Under the pieces are notes generated by a model. The model was not told where the DNA came from and made no database searches. It saw only the letters and a list, made by a program, of their open reading frames with translations. Source: Lachnospiraceae bacterium (GTDB lineage Bacteria; Bacillota; Clostridia; Lachnospirales; Lachnospiraceae). From it: 64,000 bases of DNA. The translations under genes and the position numbers were made by a program. Of the stretch, positions 47,028 to 55,441 are shown piece by piece (the stretch's first letter is position 1; the number at the start of each line of letters is the position of its first letter). The stretch lies in contig SVEZ01000007.1 in the NCBI GenBank assembly GCA_015057115.1, positions 85,652-149,651 of the forward strand, written 5' to 3'.

Positions 47028-47140
47028 TATCTCCATCAAGATCAAGCTATATCTCAGTGAATTCATCTGCATAGATGATAGATCCGCCCTGATCAGAAGG
47101 AGCGATGAAAAGTGTATCGGTGTTAACTATTTCATACAAA
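47028..47140 (-). pseudogene. Relic of a surface-protein gene
   Basis: On the minus strand a 32-codon frame reads YEIVNTDTLFIAPSDQGGSI and then IYADEFTEI before a stop. It matches the segment TVFVTPKDSKGTIIYADKFS of surface protein 1 at about half of its positions. No start is present. It looks like a fragment left after loss of another family member. Confidence 0.4.
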
Positions 47141-47144
47141 GTGA

Positions 47145-47426
47145 GTGAAGCTCGACATAGGCGAAACCACCACAGATTATGCGCGCGTAAGTAGCAAAAC
47201 AGATATCACTTTTACCGGAAAAGCGCTGAAGACCCCGCCTGCGAAACGCAGTGGCAAAACCATTTCCTGGATCCAAACAAAAGGCTGTAAATACCAGATA
47301 AAAATCGGCAAAAAGATCGTTACCACGAAGAAGACTTCCTATAAGACCGGAGGTAAGGTTATGGTAAGAGCGGTCAAGATCACGAACGGCATTATGAAGT
47401 GCAGTTTGTGGAGTAAGAAAATATAA
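47145..47426 (+). CDS. Fragment of a secreted lysine-rich protein
   Basis: The 93-codon frame lacks a convincing ribosome site and a signal peptide. It reads TDITFTGKALKTPPAKRSGK, then KYQIKIGKKIVTTKKTSYKT, much like the C-terminal strands of clostridial surface proteins. It is probably a truncated remnant and not a working gene. A GC-rich hairpin follows at about 47435. Confidence 0.35.
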   Translation: MKLDIGETTTDYARVSSKTDITFTGKALKTPPAKRSGKTISWIQTKGCKYQIKIGKKIVTTKKTSYKTGGKVMVRAVKITNGIMKCSLWSKKI

Positions 47427-47710
47427 TCACCATCTCGGACGGGGAGTTATTCTCCGTCTGAGGTTTATCAAATACAGTAGAACTAAAGAATAGGTACAAA
47501 AAAAGAACTCTGGGCCCTCCGTTATCCAACAGTGGGTCGAGCTCCTCTGAGAGTGTGAATTTATTTCTGCAAATTGAATCTTCTATGATAATTTTAGGGC
47601 GCCTGGCTCCATGATGAAGCTTTTCGCCCTATGATTATATATATCAAGTTTTTTGAGGCATGTCAATAGCAGGCGGTATTGCCGCCTGTTAAATCTGTCC
47701 TGTGCTGAGT
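47427..47710. other. Non-coding stretch at the border of the IS256 copy
   Basis: No gene is supported. It holds a GC-rich hairpin (CTCGGACGG/CCGTCTGAG) and, from about 47551, the left terminal repeat of the IS256-type element. Confidence 0.5.
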
Positions 47711-49034
47711 TTATTCAGGTAGTCGTCCTTCGTACATGATGCAAAGCTCGCCATAGACCTGACCCCAGTTCCGAATGGTTGTTGTCCACTTCTTTGTTGC
47801 TTCGAAGGTGGCCAAATATAAGGCTTTCATTAAAGCCGTATCGCTCGGAAATACGCTCCTTTGGCGGTTTAGCTTCCGGTATGTGGAATTTAGCGATTCG
47901 ATAGCGTTAGTTGTATAAATCACCTTTCTAACAGTTGGTGAAAACTTAAATATAGGCGTAATAGCATCCCAGTTGTCGTACCAACGCTTCATGGAATTCG
48001 GATATTTGGTCGTCCATTTTTCAGTCACAGCATCAAGTGCCTCTCTGGCTTTTTCTTCAGTCGGCGCATGGTAGATAGTTTTTAAATCAGCCGCAAAGAT
48101 TTTTCGTTCTTTGTCCGGCACATACTTTAGGGTATTACGCACTTGATATACAATACAGCGTTGATATTCCGTTTTTGGAAAAGCAGCAGCAATCGCTTCT
48201 TTTATTCCAGATACCCCATCTGCACAGATAATCAGGATATCTTCAACCCCACGATTCTTCAGCTCATTTAATACGGATAGCCAGTATTTTGAACTTTCAT
48301 TATCGCCTACGCTAATGGTTAGGACCTCTTTTTTTCCGTCAGTATTAATTCCTAAAATAACATATGCCGCAAGCTTTCGAATCACGCCATTATCTCGAAC
48401 AGAATAATGAATTGCGTCTATATACAAAATCGGGTACACAGAATCCAACGGTCGATTCTGCCAATCATCAATCTGTGGCAGTATCTTATCCGTGACATTT
48501 GATATAAAACTTTCTGAGGTCTCAAATCCATAGATATCCTCGATGGTCTCGGATATCTGGCGCGTAGTCATGCCTTTTGCATACATAGATATAATTTTGC
48601 TGTCTATGTCGGAAATGTCCTTTTGCCGTTTTTTACTATCTGTGGCTCAAAGGTAGAATTTCTGTCCTGTGGAACTTCTATTTCCATACTACCATAGCTA
48701 CTGTTCACATGTTTCGTCTTGTAGCCATTACGATAATCATCCGAGCCTGAGCGCTCGGATTTGCTGTATCCCAAATGGTCGTCCATTTCTGCTTCCATCA
48801 TTTCCTTGATGGTTCCTCCGAGCAGATCCTTAAGTGCATCCTGAATGTCTTCAGCAGTCTCAATATCGTATTCTTGAAGCAACTGCTAAATAATGTTTCT
48901 TTTTCCTTCGGTCATTACAACCTTGTGTACTGGTTTCTTTTTTCTTCTTGCCATAATTATAGGCCTCCTATGATTTACATTTTATCATAGAAGACCTAAT
49001 AATTAACTATTTACAGAAAAACTTTCACACACTC
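47551..49034 (-). mobile_element. IS256-family insertion sequence, inactive
   Basis: Ends resembling GAGTGTGTGAA...TTTCTGTAAAT...CTTCTATGATAA occur in opposite orientation at both sides of the transposase, imperfect but clearly related. No clear target-site duplication is seen. The transposase inside carries two disruptions. Confidence 0.65.
47711..48954 (-). pseudogene. IS256-family transposase with a nonsense codon and a frameshift
   Basis: From ATG (MARRKKKPVHKVVMTEGKRN) the frame meets TAG after NII. It continues with QLLQEYDIETAEDIQDALKD and LGYSKSERSGSDDYRNGYKT, then loses one A in a run at about 48641 (VKNGKRTFPT* in place of VKKRQKDISD). After that the catalytic part is intact, with LYIDAIHYS, LIICADGVSGIKEAI and TTNAIESLNSTYRKLNRQRS (the DDE residues). 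With two lesions it should be inactive unless supplied in trans. Confidence 0.88.
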
Positions 49035-49132
49035 AAGTAATGAGGTCTTTGTTCATAATTTTTTTCCTTTCGTTGATTTTTCTACGGTTGCTATGGCTTG
49101 GATGGTGGGGCTCTCATACGCGGCGTTCCTAC

Positions 49133-49282
49133 CTATTTTCTCTTTTTCCGGCGATTCTCGGATTCAAGATTCTTCATTGCAAAGTACGCTGTAGGATCAG
49201 CGTATCTCTCGTGGTTGAAGTAGGAGATTCGTTCATTGTCTCTGTTGTTACGGTTGTTGTGATTGGATGTTGACTTACGCAT
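49133..49282 (-). CDS. Small basic protein of 49 residues
   Basis: It starts MRKSTSNHNNRNNRDNERIS, 6 nt after AAAGGAGG, and ends ESENRRKKRK. Its segment DPTAYFAMKNLE resembles DPTPLKAVKNII in the gene just upstream, which suggests duplication. The two genes overlap by 8 nt and are likely coupled. No family is recognised. The good ribosome site and similarity to its neighbour are the main support. Confidence 0.55.
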   Translation of the reverse strand: MRKSTSNHNNRNNRDNERISYFNHERYADPTAYFAMKNLESENRRKKRK

Positions 49283-49439
49283 GGGTATTTCCTCCTTTGT
49301 TCTGACGAATAATATTTTTAACTGCCTTTAATGGTGTAGGATCACTGTTTCCATAGCAATTTTTTGAATCCAGCTTCTCCTCAAAATGTCTCTCCAGACG
49401 GTTAGCTCTCTGGCGTTCTTTCTGCTTTTTACTTGCCAT
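49275..49439 (-). CDS. Small basic protein of 54 residues
   Basis: It starts MASKKQKERQRANRLERHFE, 6 nt after AGGAGGG, and ends KNIIRQNKGGNTHA. It is rich in Arg and Lys. It lies directly after a terminator-like hairpin in its leader and overlaps the 49-residue gene. It probably belongs to a remnant of an integrated element along with the zinc-ribbon HTH gene upstream. Function unknown. Confidence 0.55.
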   Translation of the reverse strand: MASKKQKERQRANRLERHFEEKLDSKNCYGNSDPTPLKAVKNIIRQNKGGNTHA

Positions 49440-49454
49440 AATTTGCCCTCCTAT

Positions 49455-49526
49455 AAAAAGGCAGACTCCACCTTCCGGATGTTTTACTTCAAACCCCGTT
49501 GTCAGTACTTTGAAGAAGAGTCTGCC
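49455..49526 (-). promoter_or_regulatory. Attenuator-like hairpin before the small gene pair
   Basis: On the minus strand GGCAGACTC and GAGTCTGCC enclose about 49 nt with an inner stem CTTCAAA/TTTGAAG. TTTTT then follows, and a ribosome site lies 5 nt later. This is either the terminator of the upstream gene or an attenuator of the small genes. Confidence 0.5.
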
Positions 49527-49574
49527 TCTCGGTTTATGTGGTTGATAAGGTTCTGTGGAAGGGGCTGTCCCCCT

Positions 49575-49611
49575 CTAATTTCCAACTGTAGCAATTTCAA
49601 TTTTTTTACTG
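49575..49611. repeat. 37-bp direct repeat, copy 1
   Basis: It matches 50229-50265 at 33 of 37 positions. It overlaps the stop codon of the zinc-ribbon HTH gene, while copy 2 lies before that gene, so the pair brackets it. Confidence 0.6.
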
Positions 49612-50190
49612 ATGGAATCTCATTGTCTTTTCTAATTTTGTTTTCCGGGAATTAAGCGTTCGCTGATCAACGCCCATCTTTCTGGCGGCCTCGCTTATGG
49701 TTTGTCCAACCATAATTCGAGCAACAAACTTTCCGCCATCTGGTGTTAATTTCTCAGCTTCCTTGCAGTAGTGTTCTGCCATAGTGTTATCAACGGCTAT
49801 ATCTGCCGGATTCATACCATAAGAAATAATCTTGTCCACCTGTGGTGTATCCTTCTCTTCGCTCGTTGGAGCATCAAGGGTTAAAGATTCTGGTAGAAAT
49901 TTATAGGCTTTACACTTGCGACATTTCGCACTACGTCCTCTTTTATCTGTTGGAACCTCGCATTCTTTGCAAATCTTTGTATCAATCACCCTTTGACCTT
50001 CACGATGAAATTCGCAGTCTTCGCACACGCCGTCACATAGATATATCTTTTTCCTTGTAACAAAACAACGACCTTCCTGTTGTTCTTTCACACGAATACC
50101 AGCCCAAAAGTTCTCCAGCTTTTTTACCATATCCTCATCCAATTCAAGAGTTGTTTTCAGACTTCTAACGTATAACTTTTTTGTATCCAT
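49606..50190 (-). CDS. Cys-rich protein with a C-terminal helix-turn-helix
   Basis: Starting at MDTKKLYVRSLKTTLELDED, after AAAGGAAAAGAATT, gives 194 residues. A zinc-ribbon-like part has CDGVCEDCEFHREGQ, CKECEVP and CRKCKAYKF. The C-terminal 50 residues (FVARIMVGQTISEAARKMGV and on) look like a sigma-region-4-type helix-turn-helix. The frame is open for 113 codons upstream, but this crosses a terminator and lacks a ribosome site. I infer a regulator of an integrated element. The family is not recognised with certainty. Confidence 0.65.
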   Translation of the reverse strand: MDTKKLYVRSLKTTLELDEDMVKKLENFWAGIRVKEQQEGRCFVTRKKIYLCDGVCEDCEFHREGQRVIDTKICKECEVPTDKRGRSAKCRKCKAYKFLPESLTLDAPTSEEKDTPQVDKIISYGMNPADIAVDNTMAEHYCKEAEKLTPDGGKFVARIMVGQTISEAARKMGVDQRTLNSRKTKLEKTMRFHQ

Positions 50191-50228
50191 AATTCTTTTC
50201 CTTTCTGCCACTTGGGACTTTCTTTGCT

Positions 50229-50265
50229 TCCTAATCTCCAACTGAAGCAACTTGAATTTTTTTAC
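50229..50265. repeat. 37-bp direct repeat, copy 2
   Basis: Second copy of the repeat at 49575-49611, 654 bp away. Confidence 0.6.
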
Positions 50266-50306
50266 TGAAACTTTTTTAGCGGAGATTTCAGCCGGATATG
50301 GCATAA

Positions 50307-50346
50307 GAAAAAGCCGGGATGCTTCTCCGAATGAAGCTATCCCGGC
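50307..50346 (-). terminator. Terminator upstream of the zinc-ribbon HTH gene
   Basis: On the minus strand GCCGGGATAGCTTC pairs with GAAGCATCCCGGC (one bulge) and is followed by TTTTT. Confidence 0.8.
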
Positions 50347-50744
50347 AACAGATAAAAAGGGCGACCTGAACCAGAGATAGTTCACTCGGAACATGGCTTT
50401 TCTGGCATTTTCGTGCCACAAACCAAATCCGTATGAAAATCTCAACAGTCGTCGATCGCCCGACGTCGATATTTTGTTTTTTCCGGCTTCAGCCGGGCAG
50501 AGCAAGGTGCTCATCTCCACCGTCAACACTGACGGAAGAGATCAACATCTTGGTCTAAGGATGGCTAAAAATTCCCAATATGATTTTTGTACGAGAAATT
50601 TCCTTCAATCTGTTATTCTCTTTTTTCTCCAAAAACAAATCGTTTTTTCCATCATTAAGGATGGAAACGGGTCTTTCATTTTTCTAAAAATAACCATTTT
50701 CTTTATTGTATCAGTTAGACCTTTCTAACCTCGATTTCAAGACA

Positions 50745-50815
50745 GAAAAAAGGCCAGAGCAAAATGGGCATGAATAGTCCTTCAGAATTATTCATTACCT
50801 CATTTGCTCTGGCCT
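50745..50815 (-). terminator. Long terminator hairpin at the end of the XRE/small-gene unit
   Basis: On the minus strand AAGGCCAGAGCAAA pairs with TTTGCTCTGGCCTT and is followed by TTTTTT. An inner stem TGAATA/TATTCA lies in the loop. The 5' arm overlaps the end of an open frame. Confidence 0.8.
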
Positions 50816-51127
50816 TGGTGCCTCATACGCTGCTGACCATCTCACCATCAGTTGTGGTAGATGCGCTTTTGCGCGTGCCCGTTGCTCAGTAGTCAAACGG
50901 TTACCTTGATATTTAATTTCGGTGCTTGGTTGCTAGGCTACATTGTGTAATATCTCTTTGACGGCTCGTTCAATGTCATCTAAGTAGTAAATGCCGTCTT
51001 TTCCATTACTTTTTCTTATGCAAATTATTGTTTTACCGTTCATTTTCTGAATCGGGATATCTCCCAATCGGTCTTCGTGATTAGTGGTGATGTTTGTTAC
51101 TCTTACCTGCATTGTTTCCATAGGCAT
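50795..51127 (-). pseudogene. Small protein gene with an in-frame TAG
   Basis: The first 64 codons (MQVRVTNITTNHEDRLGDIP, then TIICIRKSNGKDGIYYLDDI) end at TAG after ILHNVA. The same frame continues 45 more codons with a protein-like composition (QPSTEIKYQGNRLTTEQRAR, then LPQLMVRWSAAYEAPRPEQM) to a TAA inside the terminator stem. Either a 110-residue gene has a nonsense mutation, or two small genes follow each other, the second starting at a TTG after AAGG. The best start is the ATG 8 nt after AAAGGAG (51121). No function is assigned. Confidence 0.5.
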
Positions 51128-51168
51128 TTCTCCTTTCGCTGTTGGAATTTCTATATTTGTCTCATTTA

Positions 51169-52149
51169 TTAATCAGTTTCATTGTTCTCTGGATTAATAT
51201 CATATTCCATTTTTGCTTTATCAAACTCCTTCTTTGCTTCAGATTCTAGAAACTTCATTATTGCTAAATACTCGCCATATGTCGTCTGATTGGCTTTTTG
51301 AGTTTCCAAGATTCGCTCCTTTTCTGGCGGATTACCTGAGAATATCTTTGGAATATTTATATTGGTAGGTAAGTACCATTCTTCCCGTACGTATCGTCTA
51401 TCTGGATCAATCAGTATAACCGAAATCAAGTTATCTATTTTACGGTCACCTAACTTAGCAGAAAATAGCCGTTTCACTGTGTCGTATACCCTTTCATTTT
51501 CTACCGCGACAGAACACTTTTTTATTGCATCAGTTCCGCAATAAAACCACGCCATAAATTCGTTTATATATCCAACTGCCTTTTGAGTGGGTTCTCCAAC
51601 ATAAATATAATCTTGGCTTCTTGTACTACGAACGCATTTTATTTGCCATATACCATCTTTGATGGCATCTGTCTTAATATAGAGCGAGGGTGCTTCAGCA
51701 TATCCATCTTGCTCTAATACGGTTTCAAAAGCATTGGTACACGAATAATTTTCCCTGAACAATTCACCTCTTATTATATCTCCGGCAAATTGTTCAAAGT
51801 CGCTGTTTAAATTGGATTCTACTACCCCCTGGTTTGCTTTCATACCGTCGGCTTCAAGAATTTTTTCAAAAGTTATTCCACTATTTGGTTCAGCATGAGT
51901 CGCAATTTCTAATAGTAGTTCAAGACTAATTCCTGTAGCCTTTCCATTTTCGGCACGTGATATGGTAGATGGACTTACAGCCAGCTCACTTGCAAACTGT
52001 CGAACACTTCGTGTCCCACGTGCCTGTCGTATGTATTCTCCAAGCTTACTTTTGTCTGGAGAGTATGTCCTACTATAATTATTTACTAATTCATTATATT
52101 GCTCTCGAATTTTTCTTTCATATTCTCTTTGATTTTGTCTGTTGCTCAC
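51169..52149 (-). CDS. XRE-family regulator with a large C-terminal domain, GTG start
   Basis: I chose the GTG 7 nt after AAGGAG, giving 326 residues. The helix-turn-helix lies near residues 40-95 (YIRQARGTRSVRQFASELAV, SPSTISRAENGKATGISLEL). The C-terminal 210 residues (from FEQFAGDIIRGELFRE) contain WQIKCVRSTRSQDYIYVGEP and DNLISVILIDPDRRYVREEW. Its alternating beta pattern could be a ligand or nuclease-like fold, but I do not recognise it. A perfect promoter with a palindrome over the -10 box suggests self-repression. Confidence 0.7.
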   Translation of the reverse strand: MSNRQNQREYERKIREQYNELVNNYSRTYSPDKSKLGEYIRQARGTRSVRQFASELAVSPSTISRAENGKATGISLELLLEIATHAEPNSGITFEKILEADGMKANQGVVESNLNSDFEQFAGDIIRGELFRENYSCTNAFETVLEQDGYAEAPSLYIKTDAIKDGIWQIKCVRSTRSQDYIYVGEPTQKAVGYINEFMAWFYCGTDAIKKCSVAVENERVYDTVKRLFSAKLGDRKIDNLISVILIDPDRRYVREEWYLPTNINIPKIFSGNPPEKERILETQKANQTTYGEYLAIMKFLESEAKKEFDKAKMEYDINPENNETD

Positions 52150-52194
52150 TGCTTTTCTCCTTATAAACAACGCGTTTCATGATTTGGTAAACAT

Positions 52195-52223
52195 ATTATA
52201 TCGTATAATCAACAATTTGTCAA
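52195..52223 (-). promoter_or_regulatory. Promoter and likely operator of the XRE gene
   Basis: On the minus strand TTGACA and TATAAT are separated by exactly 17 nt. The palindrome ATTATA-CGA-TATAAT covers the -10 box, a plausible autoregulatory site. Confidence 0.75.
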
Positions 52224-53041
52224 TGCCAAAAGCAACATTGGGCAACACACATGCAACAAGAGCAACGCTTTCACCCCTTTTACTTATAAATAAGTCTGAC
52301 CCAATTATTGACCTAACTTTTTCCTTAGAAATCGTAAACTTAACACACCTACGCTTCCACGTAGATCATCATAAAACTATAAAAGTGGTAGGATTCCCTC
52401 TCATCTTCCCCGGAGATGACTCCGGCATATTTTATCATACGGTCTATCCTTGCCGAAGTATTCAGATTGGATAGATTAACAATACACAGCCTTTTTCTTC
52501 ACATTCTGTTTTTCTTTCCCCATGAAGATAATAAATCTGGAGGGCATTATATCTAATCACAACAAAGCCACTTAAATTATAAATCTTCACTTCAATCGCA
52601 TCGCCCTTATCCGGTCGCTTAGCTTGATGTTATTATTTGCTTAACCCCCCAACATTTGTCAACACTTTTCTTAAAATTTTTTTTGGAAATATCCACCGCC
52701 GATCACGCGGTGTAAAAGATCTTTGGGAAGTCTCCTTTGTGCTTCCTCTTTACGAATGATACTATAGCACATTTATATAAATTCTGTCTGCGTTATTAGG
52801 GTTAAAAATCTCAAAATTTCTGTGAACGTATGTGCTTTTTCCCTTCCGACGCTCGCATTATACAACATTTCCTTTAAAAAAGTCAATAGCTGTGAGACAT
52901 ACATCCATCAGTGCTGTTTTTCCATTAAATTTGGCTATCACGTCCCCCAGACGGAATGGAGGTACATGGTGCAAAACACCCCTCTCCCAAATTCACCTCT
53001 TTTGCTTTAAACTGATGGTAAACGCGAAGGAGGTATTTTTT
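52224..53041. other. Long stretch without a firm gene
   Basis: It lies between the XRE promoter and the IS66 genes. On the minus strand, 52462-52590 holds a 42-codon frame (GTG start, IYNLSGFVVIRYNALQIYYL, then ECEEKGCVLLIYP) behind TTGACA, but without a good ribosome site. It may be a small gene or a relic. Nothing else is supported. Confidence 0.35.
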
Positions 53042-53473
53042 ATGATTTCAACAGAGAACTTAACCAAAGAGGAACGTGCCGAGTATTGGCAGATGGTATT
53101 GGATGAATTTCAAGACAGTGGTTTAACGAAAACTGCCTACTGTCAGGAAAACGAGATTTCGGTTTCTACTTTTAACTATTGGGAGAATAGATTGCGTGAA
53201 CTACAAGAGAATTCTGCAGAACCCCGTTTTACGGAATTACCTGTTCCGGATGGCGAGCCGAACGAAATTCGTTTCACCATACCCGCAACACCAGAGTTTA
53301 TACCACAGCTTTCTCTGCTGCTTAATGATGTGCAGGTTTTTGCGAATTCAAATACGCCAATGACATTGTTGTCTGAAGTTTTGGGAGAACCGGGCTATGC
53401 TAAATGCTGCTACCGGTTTCAAGCATGTCTACGTCGCCACCGGCAGGACCGATCTTCAAAAAGTCCAAGATAG
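53042..53473 (+). CDS. IS66-family TnpA-like protein
   Basis: The 143-residue protein starts MISTENLTKEERAEYWQMVL after AAGGAGGTATTTTTT and has the helix-turn-helix-like LTKTAYCQENEISVSTFNYW of IS66 orf1 proteins. It runs about 25 residues past the start of the next gene, where homologues normally stop, so its end may be altered. It is part of a degraded IS66 copy. Confidence 0.75.
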   Translation: MISTENLTKEERAEYWQMVLDEFQDSGLTKTAYCQENEISVSTFNYWENRLRELQENSAEPRFTELPVPDGEPNEIRFTIPATPEFIPQLSLLLNDVQVFANSNTPMTLLSEVLGEPGYAKCCYRFQACLRRHRQDRSSKSPR

Positions 53474-53753
53474 GCTGATGACGATTATCAAAAATGAGTT
53501 TGAGCTTAATCTATTTGAGTCTGGAAACATCTTTCTTTTCTGTGGTTCGCGAAATCACGTGATAAAAGCACTGGTTTTTGAAGATGATGGGTTTGTTTTA
53601 CTGACAAAAAGGCTAATTCGAGGTCGTTTTCAATGGCCTCGAAATGCAAAGGAAGTTTTAGAGATTACAGAGGAACAGTATCACAAATTAATGGACGAGT
53701 TTGCCGTGGAATACCGTTCGACGATAGAGAAAACTAACCATCTTGAGCTATAG
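53397..53753 (+). CDS. IS66-family TnpB (orf2)
   Basis: The 118-residue protein has MLNAATGFKHVYVATGRTDL, then LFCGSRNHVIKALVFEDDGF and LIRGRFQWPRNAKEVLEITE, the IS66 orf2 pattern. It overlaps tnpA by 77 nt. It looks intact, but its partner transposase is destroyed. Confidence 0.85.
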   Translation: MLNAATGFKHVYVATGRTDLQKVQDRLMTIIKNEFELNLFESGNIFLFCGSRNHVIKALVFEDDGFVLLTKRLIRGRFQWPRNAKEVLEITEEQYHKLMDEFAVEYRSTIEKTNHLEL

Positions 53754-53783
53754 AAAAATGCACAAAATAGGGAACAGTCTGTA

Positions 53784-54498
53784 TTGTTTAAGGAGCAGCC
53801 TGCGGCTTTTATGAAGCAGATTGCTAACCTTCAGGAGCAGAGCGCGATTCTGACCAATGCCCGCTTTGGTCGCAAAACGGAAAAGACCAGCGAAATGATC
53901 GAAGGGCAGTTGGCGTTGGATTTGGGGGATACTGCGAATCTGTTTAATGAGATTGAATTTCTGTTTGATGAAGAACCGGAGAAAAGCGACGAAGACCGTT
54001 CGCGAGAGGCAAGGGAAGCAGTGGTGCTATTGTGGTTTCCGGGTGTTGGGGGCATGCGAAAGGGAAGTTTGGCAATATCGTCGAAACCGATCCTAAGAAC
54101 ACGATTGGAACACTTGCTTTTGCGGGAAATAACAAGATTGCCCTGATCTACCATCTTAACAACAAAACGAAACTGGTGCCGCCAGAACTACGACTGAAGG
54201 AACGTGAAAGGCGCTTCAATACGCGATTAATCAGGAATTATAGCTACGGGCTTTTCTTGATGATGGAATGATTCCCTTGGATAATTCAGATGCCGAACGA
54301 AGTTTCCGTTCCTTCTGCGTGGGGAAATATAGCTGGCACATCGCCGCGGCATCCTGAGGCGCCGAAGTAAGTGATATTCTGTGCAGTCTTGCCGAAACAG
54401 CAAAAGCAAATCATTTGAAGCCATATGAACACTTCAAATGGCTATTCGAGCAAATGCTTTTACACGAAGGTAATATGACAGAGGCTGTCTTTTTTTAA
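53784..54498 (+). pseudogene. IS66-family TnpC transposase, heavily degraded
   Basis: The start of TnpC is recognisable (IANLQEQSAILTNARFGRKT), then frames change repeatedly. VVSGCWGHAKGKFGNIVETD lies in another frame. The C-terminal part (DNSDAERSFRSFCVGKYSW, then LKPYEHFKWLFEQMLLHEGN) is in yet other frames and is interrupted by a stop. The 715 bp left are less than half of the usual 1.5 kb, so the central catalytic region is mostly deleted. Confidence 0.85.
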
Positions 54499-54531
54499 AT
54501 TTTTTAGTATATTTCTGATTTTCCCAATGTG

Positions 54532-54929
54532 CTAACAATAGTGCTCTATGAATTCCGATGGCGTTAGAATTTCCGGTTTTTCAATGTCAACATCTTCAAA
54601 ATCCTTGTCTCCGGTAATAAGAATATCAATGTCTTCTAACATTGCAGTATGCAAAACCGGATAGTCTTTTTTGTCGCGTATGGAAACTGCTGTATCGTCA
54701 ACAGAATCAGGCGTATAAACGTATTCATAGCTCATTTTAGCAAGCAATGCCTCAATAGCCTTGGCTTTGTTGGGAAATTTACGCTGCGCAACAGCCTTTA
54801 ATTCATCCACCACGTATGACGAGAGCACTAATCTATGGTTTAGAAAAATACACTCAAATAGACGTGTCATTTTTGACTTGGAAAAAGTAGGGCAGAAATT
54901 AGTACATTGGTGTCAAGCATTATGCGCAT
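54532..54929 (-). pseudogene. PIN-domain toxin with a frameshift
   Basis: The N-terminus MRIMLDTNVLISALLFPS (with the first catalytic Asp) starts at 54929, then a one-base shift near 54873 gives QK-stop. The rest (MTRLFECIFLNHRLVLSSYV, HTAMLEDIDILITGDKDFED) continues in another frame. The upstream antitoxin overlaps its start by 1-3 nt, the usual VapBC-like layout. A small protein from the second ATG would lack the active-site Asp. Confidence 0.8.
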
Positions 54930-55186
54930 TATTTTCTACCGCCTTCCTTTCTCAGCTCTTTGATCATGGATACAACATTCTCTTCAGAGGCTAAACCTAA
55001 TTCTTCCGCAACGCCAGCGAATGCTTTTTGCGCTTCTTTCAAAGCTTCCATCGACGAATTTGTAATGTATATCCGACCTGCTTCTTCTATAAACAAAATT
55101 TTACTGCCCTCTGAAATACCAAGCATTTTGCGGATTTCAATAGGGATTGTTATCTGACCTTTTGATGTTACTTTTGCAAGTTCCAT
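54929..55186 (-). CDS. AbrB/MazE-type antitoxin
   Basis: Starting at MELAKVTSKGQITIPIEIRK, after GGAGGTGCTTTT, gives 85 residues. It is a swapped-hairpin AbrB DNA-binding domain (KMLGISEGSKILFIEEAGRI) followed by a helical tail (SSMEALKEAQKAFAGVAEEL) that would hold the PIN toxin. The gene is intact while its toxin is broken, so it may survive as an orphan repressor. Confidence 0.87.
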   Translation of the reverse strand: MELAKVTSKGQITIPIEIRKMLGISEGSKILFIEEAGRIYITNSSMEALKEAQKAFAGVAEELGLASEENVVSMIKELRKEGGRK

Positions 55187-55220
55187 AAAAGCACCTCCAT
55201 TCCTTACATTCCTTACTTTT

Positions 55221-55249
55221 GGTATATACACCCTACGGATATTTGACAA
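55221..55249 (-). promoter_or_regulatory. Promoter of the AbrB/PIN operon
   Basis: On the minus strand TTGTCA and TATACC are separated by 17 nt, about 35 nt before the start codon. Confidence 0.6.
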
Positions 55250-55401
55250 TAGTGGACAATAACTTTTAACAGATTTAATAAGTATGCATTTGTCTTTGAA
55301 GGAAAAAAGTGTTTGATTAAGAGAATATATTTGGTGTAGAATTTATAAACAACCATTCATTCGCAGCATAAACGAATTCTTTACCACCACCAAATGTTAC
55401 T

Positions 55402-55431
55402 AAAAATATCCCCCCTCGTTTGAGGGGGGAT
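55402..55431 (-). terminator. Terminator of surface protein 2
   Basis: A perfect 10-bp stem (ATCCCCCCTC/GAGGGGGGAT) with a 4-nt loop is followed on the minus strand by ATTTTTA. Confidence 0.9.
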
Positions 55432-55441
55432 GAAAAATTTA

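Larger units (their letters stand above)
50191..50794. other. Non-coding stretch with two terminators and a direct repeat
   Basis: Besides the two hairpins and the 37-bp repeat listed separately, I see no supported gene. The segment may hold the decayed 3' end of a gene related to the zinc-ribbon HTH gene, since the 37-bp repeat there overlaps its stop. Confidence 0.45.

Noticed and set aside
48880..51127. TAG read as an amino acid (amber recoding)
   Set aside because: Two frames here contain in-frame TAG, but normal genes in the window (response regulator, LysR, rplP) end in TAG, and no pyrrolysine genes are seen. Ordinary nonsense mutation is simpler.
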